Notes under the pieces: model-generated | Database searches by the model: none | What the model was told of the DNA's origin: nothing | The model's input: the letters and a program-made list of their open reading frames with translations, nothing else | Assembly (NCBI GenBank): GCA_038373865.1 | Contig: JAXGGA010002181.1 | Location: 1 to 64,000 of the forward strand | Length of the DNA stretch: 64,000 nt | Direction: 5' to 3' | Source: Uloborus plumipes | Lineage: Eukaryota > Arthropoda > Arachnida > Araneae > Uloboridae | In this document: positions 43,971-55,135 of the stretch, one piece after another | Layout of the letters: every line of letters begins with the position of its first letter | Position numbering within the stretch: position 1 is the stretch's first letter | Program-made: the position numbers and the translations under genes

Positions 43971-44715
43971 CCCATATATGCCCAGTAGCTTAAAAACGAG
44001 AAGCTTGTTAGTTACTGCATATAAAAACTTGTAATGGGTATATCATTTTACTAAAGCTGTCTTTCACAACTTAAACAGTCCTTCTTCTTGAGAAAACCAG
44101 TTAGAGCCACTAGTTGGACATCAGAGTATATTTATTGACAGTTATTTTCAGACACATCAGTCAAGCAACGATCCAGCATGGGTATAGCCACAGAAAGTTT
44201 TTTTTTTTTTTTTGCAAACTTATTTTTCATAAAATAAAACTATTTTGAAATGATTTGGGGCCTCGACGGAGCAGTGGGTCTGCCCGTCAGTTTGTAATCT
44301 CAAGAGGCGCGGGTTCGATTCCCGCCTTTGCCCTGGGTGTAACTTCCTTCTCTGTACTGTAATTTCTTTCCTTCAATAAAATCTGTATTGTACTATCTGT
44401 GGAGGCAAGGCGCATAGTACGCAGTCCTCAAGTGTGTCGAAGTTTATTGACTTCTAGAATAGAATAGAATAGGATAGAAATGATTTGCTTAAAATGGATC
44501 AGAGATGCCTTCTGTAATGTTACTTTGCAAAAGTAAAGTCGTATTTTGCTCACATATCTTCAAAATATCCCATAAACAGGACGTTAAATAACTGAATAAA
44601 TATGGCAACGGCGAACGATTTTAAGCCTAAAATGTATGTAAACCATTCTAAATAAGAGTTTGAAGAAGATAAAAATTGAAAAAAATTGCTAAAAAAAGAC
44701 TTGATCATAAATGGG
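43971..44715. mobile_element. TTAA-flanked piggyBac-like MITE interrupted by a SINE
   Basis: It starts CCCATATATGCCCAGTAGC after TTAA (43967-43970) and ends ATCATAAATGGG before TTGA (a mutated TTAA). It aligns along its length with 56892-57409. That copy lacks the 44258-44476 SINE, which dates the SINE as the later insertion. Confidence 0.7.
44258..44476 (+). mobile_element. tRNA-derived SINE with 11-bp target duplication
   Basis: The head holds an A-box-like GGAGCAGTGGG and a canonical B box, GGTTCGATTCC. The body carries a CAATAAAATCTG, and the tail is (TAGAA)n. GAAATGATTTG flanks it on both sides (44247-44257 and 44477-44487). The empty site is seen in the related element at 56892-57409. 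Confidence 0.8.
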
Positions 44716-44719
44716 TTGA

Positions 44720-45626
44720 TGTCAAAATTTCTGGAGGGAGCCTTGGACCTTCCCCAATTCTCTCAAGAAAATTTCTAGAACGCCACTTCAGCAGGCCGTA
44801 ATTTCAAACTTTGCCGGAGGGGGAGAGGGGGGCAAAAAGTACATACAACATTGCGCCAAAAAATACCCCAAGGCTGGGGTGGGGGCGGGCGGCACCGATG
44901 AATACATGCAGTCCGCCAAAAATATCACAGATTATCTTGTCTCACTCTTTATTTACAATTTTTTTTACTTAAATGCTATGACAAACTTATGAATACTTTG
45001 ATTTTACTTTTTCGTTTTCAGTACAGATGTTTTTTTTTTTTTTTTCAAAACTTTCTTTTGAATCTTTTCAATTTTTGTCACATTATGTAACTTTTTCCCA
45101 GTTGATAATTCTTAAAAATTGAACAAATCTGTCCATTTTCACTAACTTTTGTTATAATCTTTTTTTAAGCTACAATTTTAATACATATTGTTGTTTACTA
45201 TTTTTTACTTCAACTGTGCTTTCATAATTTTAATAAGTGCCTTTTGCATGACTATTTATTATTATTATTTTTTTATGCCGTTTTTTTCTTCTATGATCTA
45301 TGTCCTTTCTACGTTGCAAATGCATGAATGTGCATTTCCACATCACACATTGGCGTGTTAAATTCCCTTTTGGCCAATACCACACTAGGTATTATTTTAG
45401 GATTGGAAATATGTGTCAAAATCGAAGGTTCCGGGCATTTACTGCGCCTTGCTTGTTCGTAAACAAGAACTTTTTTATTCTTTATAAATGTGCTTTCGTT
45501 TTGAATTAAAATATTGTTACTCGTCCTTAATAGTCCGAGAGCTAGGTGAAAATTTGGTTAATTATTTCTTCTCGATACATAATTGGCCATACGCATCAGA
45601 CAACAGTATCATAAAGCCCTATGACC
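44720..45626. other. Intergenic, nothing recognised
   Basis: A G-rich patch lies at 44815-44895 (GGGGGAGAGGGGGG, GGGGTGGGGGCGGG) and could form G-quadruplexes. A T-run lies at 45029-45047. The frames at 45300-45718 are not protein-like. Confidence 0.35.
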
Positions 45627-47215
45627 GTCAGCTGCGGCACAGTGTGGGGGGGATGAGTAGTTGTAACCTCCCACGCTTGAAGAAAAAAAAATACATTCAC
45701 TCATTTCCTCTCGGCTAAAAATTTACCAGATGATAGCTTATATGTAACTATTGATAAATATATACGTCAGCTGGCTGTATCTCGGTGGAAAAATTGTCAG
45801 CTGATACTTTGAAGGTCGTTACGTAGAAGTTAGCTAGAAGCATTTACTGACTATTTAAAGGCATCAGCTGACCAGGTTTCCCTCGACTTATTGCTAGCAG
45901 ATTTTTTTTTATTTATCACAGTATTATATTTAAAATCAGCTCACAAATTTTCGTGTGGGAGGAAATGACGCCTTTTTAATTATTCTTGTTATTTTTGAAG
46001 ATTCAAACAACATACGCTAGCATAGCATAGACAGTATTAAAGTACGCTTGGAGGGGGTTAGTTGTGCGCATGCTCGAGGTATGAAGACCCTTTTGTTGAG
46101 GGCATCAGCCACGTTTTTAGAAGTAGAAAAGAAGGGGACTATTATACGTTTAGAATAGACAAGCAAACGTAGTCTGACGAAAAGAATATTCTGGAAACAT
46201 TGTTGCATCTGTGAAAAATCGATCAAAATGTCTAATGTAACGCCTTTTTGCGTTTTTTGCAAAAAAACAAAGTCTGTTTCTAATTTAAAATCGTTCAGTG
46301 ATGAAAATCTTATTAAGTGTAGTGCTATATTGAGTGTTCGAAAAACTAATAAACTCAGTGGACACGAGGCTGTACTTCCTACAGAAAAAAACAATTTTCA
46401 GCTGTACCACAGTGAGTGTTATAGACGTTTTACGGCTTTGCCCCCAAAGTATCGCAAAATAATACCAGAAGATGCACCGACTGCAAGATTGCAGTATGTA
46501 TCTATATTCATTTTTTTTCCTTTTATTTCTTAGGTTACGATTTTTATAAGCATCATACAATACTGTACATTATTTAGTAGAATATTACGTGCCTAGTGTA
46601 TAACATTACTATACTTTAAAATTTGGAAATACTATTATTGTAGATATTATTAAATAACATTGTCATTCGTATTGTAATTTGTCATAATATTTTTATAATA
46701 ATAATTTTTATCAAGTAACTAGTTAATTTATTCTAAGCAAATTGATTATTGAAATATTTGAATATATCTAAAATTATATGATTATATAAGTATAAGTTTA
46801 AAAAATATTGATATGGAATATTTGTTTCACCTTAACACTCATGTAGGAGTTCTATGCCGAATAATTAAAGAGACGTCATTTCCTCCCACACGAAAATTTG
46901 TGAGCTGATTTTAAATATAATACTGTGATAAATAAAAAAAATCAGCTAGCAATAAGTCGAGGGAAACCTGGTCAGCTGATGCCTTTAAATAGTCAGTAAA
47001 TGCTTCTAGCTAACTTCTACGTAACGACCTTCAAAGTATCAGCTGACAATTTTTCCACCGAGATACAGCCAGCTGACGTATATATTTATCAATAGTTACA
47101 TATAAGCTATCATCTGGTAAATTTTTAGCCGAGAAGAAATGAGTGAATATATTTTTTTTTCTTCAAGCGTAGGAGGTTCCAACTGCTTATCCCCCCCCAC
47201 CGAGCCTCAGCTGAC
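45627..47215 (+). mobile_element. DNA element with ~340-bp inverted repeats and one zinc-finger-like exon
   Basis: The arms at 45627-45970 and 46873-47215 are near-perfect reverse complements. They start GTCAGCTG at the outer edge and end ATGACG / CGTCAT inside. Each arm carries four CAGCTG palindromes (left arm 45629, 45768, 45798, 45865). The unique centre (45971-46872) holds one ORF. No clear target duplication at the flanks. The superfamily is not recognised. Confidence 0.65.
46228..46493 (+). CDS. Zinc-finger-like first exon of a presumed transposase
   Basis: It encodes about 89 residues from ATG at 46228. CVFCKK near residue 8 and YHSECYRRF near residue 60 give a C-x2-C...H-x3-C arrangement typical of small metal-binding domains. 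The spacing would suit a DNA-binding N-terminus. The frame runs into GTATGT at 46494, a consensus splice donor, and stops 40 bases later. This suggests the annotated product is one exon of a longer gene whose other exons are deleted from this copy. Function is inferred from its position between long inverted repeats. Confidence 0.45.
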
Positions 47216-47397
47216 ATTCACGAGGCTTCATAGTTCGATTTTCTGCTGCGTTTTACTAATTATCACTTGAGAGGAACTTGGTCATATATATCTGTTACTG
47301 GCTCGCGGACTATAAATTTTAATTATTTTTCACATTTTAGCAGAATAGTACCGCGGACCCTCTGACATAAGCTCTCGGACCACACTTAGGGAAACTG

Positions 47398-47562
47398 CAG
47401 TCGACTCTCGATATAACGACCGTCTCCGTCCTGTAGAAAACGTTCTTTATAACGAGTGGTTGCTATAAGAGGTTATTTTGGAATACAATCGGGGGTTTTC
47501 TCGCCGATCGTTATATTTGGATGGTCTTTTTCACAAGTGGTCATTATAACGAGTGTCGACTG
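47398..47562. mobile_element. Short pogo/Tigger-like MITE
   Basis: It starts CAGTCGACTCTCGATATAAC and ends AACGAGTGTCGACTG, followed by TA. It shares the ATAACGACCRTCTCCGTCC block with the 5559 element. 165 bp, non-coding. Confidence 0.65.
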
Positions 47563-47645
47563 TATAGTTATATGAAAATGTGAAAAAAATATGCCCGGAC
47601 AGCTTCTGTATGGGCTATTACGAGTATACAGAGAATCGTTTAGAA

Positions 47646-49113
47646 ACAGTGCGTTTCGAAATGATAGGTCCACCAGTAAAAACGAAAGTTATGCCGGTAA
47701 AAAAGGTTGTATTGTGTACAAAGTACTATTTTATAAACTACATTACTTCATTCAATGTAAAATAGCTCATAAATAATTTACAAATAATGGGAATACTGAG
47801 GGAAACTAAAATTTGATGAAACAGCTGTTTCAAAAAGATAAGTCTACTGAACCAAGCATCAAATAAATGTTAAATTAATAAGAATTTTTTCTTATTTTTT
47901 TTCTGAATAAGCTCATAAATCCTATTTGGCATGGTTTCTACAAGTTTTTGCAAGCAATTTGTCCCGATTTTTGACCATTCGGAGGAAATAGCCCTTTTTA
48001 AGTCTGCAGTACTGTTGTACTGCCTTCCGCCTGCATACACCGCTCTTGCGAGTATACCCCACATGTTTTCTACTGGATTCAGGTCGGGGCTGCAAGGTGG
48101 CTAATCGATAATATGTACCACATTATCCAGAAACCATTCAAAAGTGGACTTTGCAGAGTGCAGAAGAATGAGCCCAATGGGTTCTGATTGTGGAAGAAAA
48201 TATTGTTCAAACAGCTTGTTATAGCCAGCAGCATTCAAACGATTGATGTCTACAAATGCTATATCAGTTTTTCCTGTCCCTCTGAATCGGACACACACCA
48301 TAATAACGGAACCACCATCAGCTTGCCTCTTCGAGAATATCTGTCTATCGTTACTCAGATCGTGCCAGTAATAATGCCAACCATCAGGACATCACTTCCT
48401 GTGCGAATTTCGATCTCTTTTCTTTGTGCTTTTCAGTCAATTTCGGAGCCGCTTTCCTTTTCCCGTAAACTAAATTGCCGAACTTCTTTACCGCTCTGTG
48501 GACTGTAGATTTTGATATTAAAGGGTTTAGTTGTTTGGCCAAAGTGGATATGCTCATTATTTCCTGATTTTAGGTCCTCTACGATAGTGCTTCATGGTCG
48601 GGGTGTCACTTTTGATGGGCAGCCAGATGATTTTTTACTGTTATAAGCATTTCTAAATAGCAAAAAATTGTTTGCAACACTTTGCGATCTGTTTAAAAGC
48701 TTACCTATTTCTCTATTCGATTTTCCAGACTGTTTAAATGCATAATTTTCTCCTGCTCAACCAGCAACGACAACCCGTTTTGTTTGACTACAAAGTGCTG
48801 TTCAAATCTGTTTAAATACTTCCACAGCAGCAAGCATAATCCCGTAGTAAGACTAAGCAACGATACTTATGCAAATTTTTGGAAATAAACGTGGTTGGGG
48901 CAAAATTTCTGAAGGCGGACCTATCTTTTTGAAACCGTCTGAAAATGAAAATTTTCATCAAATAAGAAGAAATGATTTTTTCAAAAGAAATTTCATCTTA
49001 ATTATAACAATTACAGATATATAATCACTATCACAAAAAGTGATTCTTATTCTCAATTAAGAGTCGAAATTTTGAAAAATAAGGGTGGACCTGTCCATTT
49101 CGAGACGCACTGT
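47646..49113 (-). mobile_element. Tc1/mariner element with decayed transposase
   Basis: The left end ACAGTGCGTTTCGAAATG is mirrored by CATTTCGAGACGCACTGT at the right, extending through AGGTCCACC / GGTGGACCT. A broken minus-strand transposase fills the interior. Right flank ATA and left flank GAA leave the TA site damaged on one side. Confidence 0.75.
47879..48800 (-). pseudogene. Tc1-type transposase pseudogene
   Basis: Read 5' to 3' on the minus strand: an N-terminal HTH-like piece near 48650-48700 and HRAVKKFGNLVYGKRKAAPK near 48450-48500. Next come WHDLSNDRQIFSKRQADGGS and GKTDIAFVDINRLNAAGYNK at 48200-48370. An in-frame TAG then precedes PPCSPDLNPVENMWG at about 48050-48100, and the C-terminal tail ends near 47879. 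The SPDLNPxEN and FSKRQ-GGGS motifs are diagnostic of Tc1 transposases. Several frameshifts and at least the one stop make it inactive. Confidence 0.8.
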
Positions 49114-49925
49114 ATATGGCATGCAATTTGTAAGAAATATCGTCTATACTACACCGCTAGGTTTCTTGACAAAAACATCGTGACATCAGCGTGACGTTAG
49201 CCTATGAAAAACGAGCTAGATAAAACGTCACAGCCTACTTGGCGAATTAGAGGAGATCGCTGACTGCTTGTGAGCTCTTATTGGCTCCGCCCGTAGTGAC
49301 GTTCAGTGTCAACTTAAGTTGCTGTCTACTATAACAGTGCGTGTTAACCTTTTAAAAGTGTAACTTGAACATGCTCCGAAACCACAAGTTGCTGCTCTAA
49401 AATTCAATTTAACCTGCTCCCAAACTACTCCGAAAATTGAGTTCCATTCCTGCAAATGTTTAAAGCATGAAAAATTGCTCCAGAATTTATCAGGGTATGC
49501 GATATTTAATTGGAAAATTATTAAAACTCATGCTGCGGACTCTGCTGTGCAAAACTTAATAAAATTGTACGTATTCCATAAATGAAACATTTTTCAATGA
49601 AGTTTTTACTTGAAATAGGAAAAAATAAGAAGAATATTAATTCACTCACATACTTTTTCAGTTTAAAATATAGATTCTTTTGTTTGTGTTACAAATTCAG
49701 AAAAATGAGCCTGTTAGGATTTTTGAACTGAATACAAAAAGTTAACAACTTTCCCTTAAGGTAGACTTTTTTCAGAGACATTACCTGCACGGAAAAGAAC
49801 GTATTACAGACACTGACTAAAGGTGTGGCGTTTTCACGTGGCTGACGCTACCACATTTACGAGGGAAGTATATTGCGTCTATAAAAATTAGTGACTAATT
49901 ACACTAGAAATGGGAGCATTCTCAA
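49114..49925. other. Intergenic, nothing firmly recognised
   Basis: A moderately CpG-bearing patch with several ACGT cores (GTGACGTTAG, AACGTCACAG, GTGACGTTCAG) lies at 49188-49310. No reading frame or element boundary was found. Confidence 0.3.
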
Positions 49926-49928
49926 ACA

Positions 49929-50117
49929 ATGTAGAGAAAAATACAACGTTTAGGAGGCACAAATAAGCAGGGATACTGCAGACACGTGTTTCGGGGCTAC
50001 AAGGAACTCCTTTTTCAATGCAAGAAGTGTGAGCTTTAGGATGAAGAATCATCCGATAAAAGCCTTTTATCGGATGATTCCTTTTATCGGACCTTAACGT
50101 TGTATTTTTCTCTACAT
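49929..50117. repeat. Foldback with a 35-bp palindrome
   Basis: GTAGAGAAAAATACAACGTT (49930) is mirrored at 50096-50116. Between them lies the 35-base palindrome at 50046-50080, with arms GAATCATCCGATAAAAG around a single central C. The phrase GACACGTGTTTCGGGG and the CTTTTTCAATGCAA block also have a diverged relative at 56236-56280. Confidence 0.5.
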
Positions 50118-50302
50118 CAACTGCACAAAGGTAATTGTAAACTTTATTCTCAAACATTTTGATTATTCGATATTCGGAAAGAAATACAATGTGTCTCATT
50201 TTCGACAGAATCTTATAGTTTTTCCTTGAAAAACTACCTTTATCAATTGAATTCATTAAATTTTGTGCCCTTTTTAAATGGCATGTAGCTAAGTTTAATT
50301 AA

Positions 50303-50685
50303 TATAAAAACTGAAAGTAAGTTATTTGATAATTAATGAGAGTAATTTGTATGTATTTAAAGTTGATAACAGGCACACCCAAGAAAGAAAAGGAAGAGAA
50401 GAGAAAAGAATAATTGATATAGTATACGTATTTTCAACGGAATCACATGGAAGAATATTTATTAAAATCGATATTTTATTCAAAGATTATAAATATTTAT
50501 AGCGACTTGAAATCCATACCAAGTAATTTTTATTAATATACTTATTAATGCTAATTATTATGTGTCCTTCTCTCAGGGCACAGCTTCTCTCTTCTTTTTC
50601 TTTTTTATGTGTGCCTGTTATCAACTTTAAAAAATTTGCAAATTACTCTAATTGATTGGAAATTAACTTACTTTCAGTTTTTATA
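50303..50685. mobile_element. MITE with ~105-bp inverted arms
   Basis: The left arm begins TATAAAAACTGAAAGTAAGTT and runs through AAAGTTGATAACAGGCACAC. The right arm mirrors both blocks, ending TTTCAGTTTTTATA. The centre is AT-rich and non-coding. Confidence 0.6.
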
Positions 50686-50950
50686 CTATTCAGGTGGAAA
50701 TTTCAAAGATGTTACGAAATTATTCCAATTAATGTATATTGATGTCTCAAATTTTTGTATTTTAAAATTCATGAGTTATTAGCTGTGTTCACACGTCTGT
50801 GCTTGTCCTATAGGGGCAAAGAAACATGTTTGAGCAGATGTAACTTTCTCCCTGTCGCATCAAAATAAAAAGAAAGATTTTCTTTGGATAATTAAAATTC
50901 GCCTATGTAGAATGTTATCCAAGTTCCAAACAACTTCCATGAAGTAATAA

Positions 50951-51575
50951 AAACGAGTTTTAGGAAACTGTAATCCGACTACAGAAAAAGCACTGAAAGG
51001 TGAGAAACAAGGTAGGTGCTATTTGATATCATCCTTTTATTGAGTAAAACAAGTCATTTGATATGTTAACTATTCCTATTTATTTAGTTCTGTTGGAACT
51101 CTCTGTCAGTTCTGCATTGACAGCGTTATAATTCAATTCAACTATACTGCAGTCGTGTGCTGGCATACAAAAAAACAATTTGATGGAATAACACAAAACC
51201 TAATTTACTATTCTTGTATATCAACCTAATATACTTGCTTGAGTATCAAATTAAAATGCTTGCTTTTTATAGTTGACGTCATTTGATTTGAATTATAATG
51301 TATTAGTGCATCTTGTCTGACAGAGGGTTCCAAGAACACCTTGTTTCTTCATTTTCAGTGCTTTTTTCTGTAGTCGGGTTACAGTTTTTAAAACTTGTTT
51401 TATTTCCTACCTTTAAGAGGTTTTTTTTTTCTGTGTCGGGTTACAGTTTTTAAAACTCATTTATGTTTCTTACCTTTAAGAGTTTTTTTTTCTGCAGTCG
51501 GTTCCCTGTTTTCAAAACGGTTTTTTTTATGTCTTACTTTTTAGTGCTTTTTTTGTAGTTGGGTTACAGTTTTTT
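50951..51575. repeat. Inverted-repeat element whose right arm is tandemly amplified
   Basis: The left arm GGAAACTGTAATCCGACTAC followed by AGAAAAAGCACTGAAA (50964-50997) is mirrored by CAGTGCTTTTTTCTGTAGTC plus GGGTTACAGTTT at 51356-51390. Three further copies of that right-arm unit follow at about 60-63 base spacing (GTCGGG-type cores at 51373, 51435, 51498 and 51558). Confidence 0.55.
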
Positions 51576-51955
51576 AAACTTTTATTCCTTTTACTACTTT
51601 CTGGTTTAACCTCTGATATGGCAAAAAAAAAAAAAAAGACGATTGATATAATTGTATGAGGAATATAGACTCAATAATTGAACATTTATTATTATTATTT
51701 TTATTTTATTTATATTTTTTGCATCCAATAAAAAAAAAGCTGCAGGCCCCTGATTTCAAGTTTTTCTAGGGAGTGAGGAGGAACAGGCAAATTCTACGCA
51801 CTCAATGTATACTACATACAAAATATCAAGACCCAAGCATACATATTCATAATTACATCAATTTCTCAAAGTCAGGGGGGAAATTGCTCTTTCGACTCAG
51901 ACAGTAAAGGGGAAGGTTTAAAAAAAAATCCCAGCATGAGGAAAAATCATATTTA
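51576..51955. other. Intergenic, AT-rich, nothing recognised
   Basis: Poly-A tract at 51625-51638. No frames or repeats of note. Confidence 0.35.
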
Positions 51956-51956
51956 T

Positions 51957-52210
51957 TAACCGACTTTAACAAAGGAGGAGGTTACACAATTCGTCGGAGA
52001 ATTTTTTTTTTTTAATGTTATAAGACTGCTCGAAGACGCCTGGACCGATTTAAAAAATTCTCTTTTGTTTGAAAGGGTTTCGCTTCCAATTGGTCCCATC
52101 GTCTCGTGGTCCGGGTTTGATAAAAGGAACCTGCAGAAAACGATCAAAATAGAAATCGTGATGATCGCAGTAATCGTAATAATGGCAATTTTGAATGTAA
52201 TGCTTCTCTG
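51957..52210. repeat. Dispersed repeat with ACCGACTTTAACAAAGGAGG motif
   Basis: The ACCGACTTYAA-AAAGGAGGAGGTT phrase is widespread in arthropod repeats, here followed by CTGGACCGATTTAAAAAATT. The body ends near an ATCGTAATAATGG stretch. The class is not determined. Confidence 0.35.
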
Positions 52211-52264
52211 GATTACATAATAAAATTTATGTCTGTGGTCTTTTTGAAATTTTTATCTCTCTCT

Positions 52265-53000
52265 ATATATAAATCAATGTCCTGAGATAATATATATACA
52301 TCAACGCACAGAAAATAGCGCTGAAGCCTCAGACTTGAAATTTGGCAGTCATATCAACATGATTACGAAAGTATCCACTAAGAAAGGATTTTTCGAAATA
52401 TCAATTTGTACGGGAGAAATTAATTAAAACCCCTTAATTTCTGTGAAATTAAAACTTGTAGTTGAAATTTAAATCCCTCATTTTCAAAGGCTTTAATCCA
52501 TTCAAATCATTATTCGGTACTTCATCTCCACTTTTGGCCGATACCGAATTTTCAATTTTATATTTTTGTTTCACACGTAATTCTTCGAGACTTTTCCAAG
52601 TCAAATGATAATGTTTCTGTCTTTTGCTTTTACTTTTCCAAAACTGGAAATTATGTTTTTGAAAACATCAGATAGAATATCATGTAGGGTCAGTAGGGGT
52701 AAATATGAACGAATTTTTACACTTTCGCACGCTAATTGCTCTCTGGAGCACCATGTCCTATTTAAAAATATGGACACCCATCGGAAACAACTATTAACTC
52801 CTCTGCTACACTGCGCGACTGTTTTTTTTAATTTTTTGGCTGATGGAATATTTTTAAAAATCCTTGTTCTTAATTACCCCATTGTACATGGGGTAAATAT
52901 GAATATGCTTTTCCCCCTGACTTACACTGGCTTTTCAGTGAATTCCTTTGATTTCATCATAAAAATGAAATACCACGAAGGGATATCTCTGGCTTTCTTT
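52265..53000. other. Repeat-like, possibly Helitron-derived; otherwise nothing
   Basis: It opens with TCTATATATAAATCAATGTC, a start resembling some Helitron 5' ends, but no matching 3' hairpin-CTRR was located. GGGGTAAATATGAA occurs twice (52688, 52890). The 135-codon frame at 52605-53012 is hydrophobic, low-confidence and without a recognised domain. Confidence 0.25.
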
Positions 53001-53009
53001 AGATTTTCG

Positions 53010-53560
53010 TAGGAGTTCTGTTTTTTTTTAGAGAAATGTTCGAATACCTCTTCATGAAACTAATGTGCCAGTCATCACCTTGCTTTCCATCTGCGAATCG
53101 GACGTGCAACCCCAGAAGAGGAAAGATATAGAAGCACGCTTCGCATAAAATGAGACAAACAAACAAAATCAAGCGGTTAAGGATGCAGTTAACAAATAGA
53201 AAATGTCACGTGAATTATTGTAGCCAATGGTGACTGCCGTTTCATTTTGACTTCAATTAACACTCCGATCTCTTAAGCCGCTCTTGAAACGACTTGGAGA
53301 ATACGTAAAACGTTTAATACGAGTTTTAGCTTAACACCGGTTTTGGATAACTCGAGTGTTAACTTCGCGTTGAGATGGCATTGAGAATACGGCCGTAATG
53401 TGCCAGTCATCACCTTGCTTTCCATCTTCGAATCGGACGTGCAACCCATTAGCCAAAGCAAAGTCTTGAATAAGGCTTTTCAACTCTTCCTTGTGGCAAG
53501 GAAACCCCATAGGAGGAGTCCCAGCAATTAGACATTTTGCTAGAGTTAGCTCCACATCAA
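53010..53560 (-). pseudogene. pogo/Tigger-like transposase N-terminal fragments, partly duplicated
   Basis: On the minus strand 53555 downwards reads LAKCLIAGTPPMGFPCHKEE, then LKSLIQDFALANGLHVRFED and GKQGDDWHI. A second piece, ending near 53012, repeats GLHVRFADGKQGDDWHI and continues SFMKRYSNISLKK. The GFP...V/L-x2-LIQ and GKxGxDW-x2-FMKRxxxISLxK pattern is the CENP-B type DNA-binding region of pogo/Tigger/jerky proteins. The 50-base overlap between pieces is nearly identical in sequence. The catalytic domain is absent. Confidence 0.6.
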
Positions 53561-53737
53561 TTGGGATGTCTGTTGGGCGACCTCAGGGGGTACCGCTGGT
53601 GCTACAATGTTTCACCCTGAAATGTTACACGCCGAAAATGTTAGAATGCAAATTCTATTCTAAATTCAGGCAATTTACTCATAAAAATAAATTATGGGGA
53701 CTCTATAGGTCTCCTGCACTTCCTTTAGTAGAACTTA

Positions 53738-53970
53738 AACCTGATGCGAACCATGCGTCAGCTACACTAACTCAATTAATTAATCTTGTTCTTAGTTTCG
53801 TTGCATGTTGCATCAAGTATCTTTCCCTCATGAAGTCATAATAATTTATGAGCATTCTTGCAAATATTATGCAGCGGGAAAAAGCTGTGCCAAGTTATTA
53901 TTAAGTCGGATAAAAATCAACAAAATTGGCATTAAAATGCAGAAGGGGATAAAATGTACCACAAATATTG
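53738..53970. repeat. Duplicated block upstream of CBFB, copy 1
   Basis: It contains AATTAATTAATCTTGTTCTT, then ATAATTTATG, GCATTCTTGCAAAT and TTATTATTAA. The same order occurs at 54913-55135. The copies are diverged and about 1.17 kb apart in the same orientation. Confidence 0.5.
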
Positions 53971-54234
53971 TTTCGCTCTAACCTAATCTCCTAATAGGGC
54001 TTGGATTGCATAGGAGTTCGCGGGAGGTGAGTTCCTACACTCCTTTAAATTGAATGAAAAAGTTAACATTTCAGGCGAAATTCAGGAGTTTACGCAAAAA
54101 ATAAGTAGTGAGGAACAGTGGCGTTCGCAGACAAATCATTTCAGGGGAGTGGGAGGGGGCTCTGAGCCGAGACTTAGAGAGAAGAATTAGGGCACTTCAT
54201 AAAATGTAGCTAAGGAAAGTAAATTTTTCTAATT

Positions 54235-54800
54235 TCTGATATCAATGCTAATTTAAGATGACATCATTATTTTTTTTTAGCATTATAATTATTGTTGTGG
54301 CCGAGAGGTAAAGCGTTTTGATCAAAACAGGAAAAAAAAAATAAAATTTGATAAGTTCTCTTTATTAAAGTAGGTTTTCCCCAACAAGTACGTGCAATAT
54401 TTTAGCAAACTTGTGCCTTAATAACATTCATTTTGTAATTTATTTTTACCATTATTCCTGTTGTGTTTCAATTACATGTGTTGAAATGTATTAAACAGAA
54501 TAAGATAATGAAAAAGCATAAATTGGTGTTTCTGAAACAAATTTACAAGAAAAATGAACAAAATTGAATTATAAGATAATAATAAACGTGACAAACAGCA
54601 AAACAGACAGGTCAAAAGATAAATAAAGAAATAAATAAAAGAAAAAATTTGTTTCTTTTTTTTCTTTCTTTGAATTTGTCCTAATAATTAAATTTTCTTC
54701 ACAGAAAAATTTTCTCCACAGAAAAATTTTCTCATGTCGCGATTTCAGCAAAAAGAAGAAAAAAAAAAGGTAATAGCTAAAATGTTTTGATTTTTTTTTT
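54235..54800. other. Intergenic AT-rich tract with simple repeats
   Basis: ACAGAAAAATTTTCTC occurs twice in tandem (54702-54735). Poly-A tracts lie near 54330 and 54757, and poly-T at 54791-54810. No gene. Confidence 0.4.
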
Positions 54801-54912
54801 TTTTTTTTTTGATAATTTCGGAGGGGGCTGCAGCCGTATTAGCCCACCCCCTGAATACGGCACTAGTGGGGAATAGAGGTCGTCTGTATTTTCTTTGGCG
54901 GAAATTAACCCT

Positions 54913-55135
54913 TCTCTGAACCATGTGCCAGCAACACTAACTCCATTAATTAATCTTGTTCTTAGCTTCGTCGCACCAAATATTTTTCTCTCAATTACCA
55001 AATAATTTATGGTCATTCTTGCAAATAATATCCATCAGGAAAAAAAAATCCACGAAGCTATTATTAACTCTCATAAATAAAACAAAGTCACCATATGCAC
55101 AAGGGAAAAAATATGTTCTACAAAATATTCGTCTT
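54913..55135. repeat. Duplicated block upstream of CBFB, copy 2
   Basis: Second copy of the 53738-53970 block, with the shared CATTAATTAATCTTGTTCTT, AATAATTTATGGTCATTCTT and TATTATTAACTC order. It ends about 250 bases before the CpG-rich CBFB promoter. Confidence 0.5.

Noticed and set aside
44258..44332. Genuine tRNA gene
   Set aside because: Has A- and B-box-like blocks but an imperfect clover-leaf, a SINE body, a (TAGAA)n tail and an 11-bp target duplication, so it is a SINE.
46017..46394. 125-codon minus-strand frame
   Set aside because: Opposite strand of the Cys/His exon; the plus-strand frame has the metal-binding pattern and a proper donor.
52605..53012. 135-codon plus-strand frame
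   Set aside because: No domain recognised; its 3' end overlaps, on the opposite strand, pogo-like transposase remnants, and no splice context was seen.
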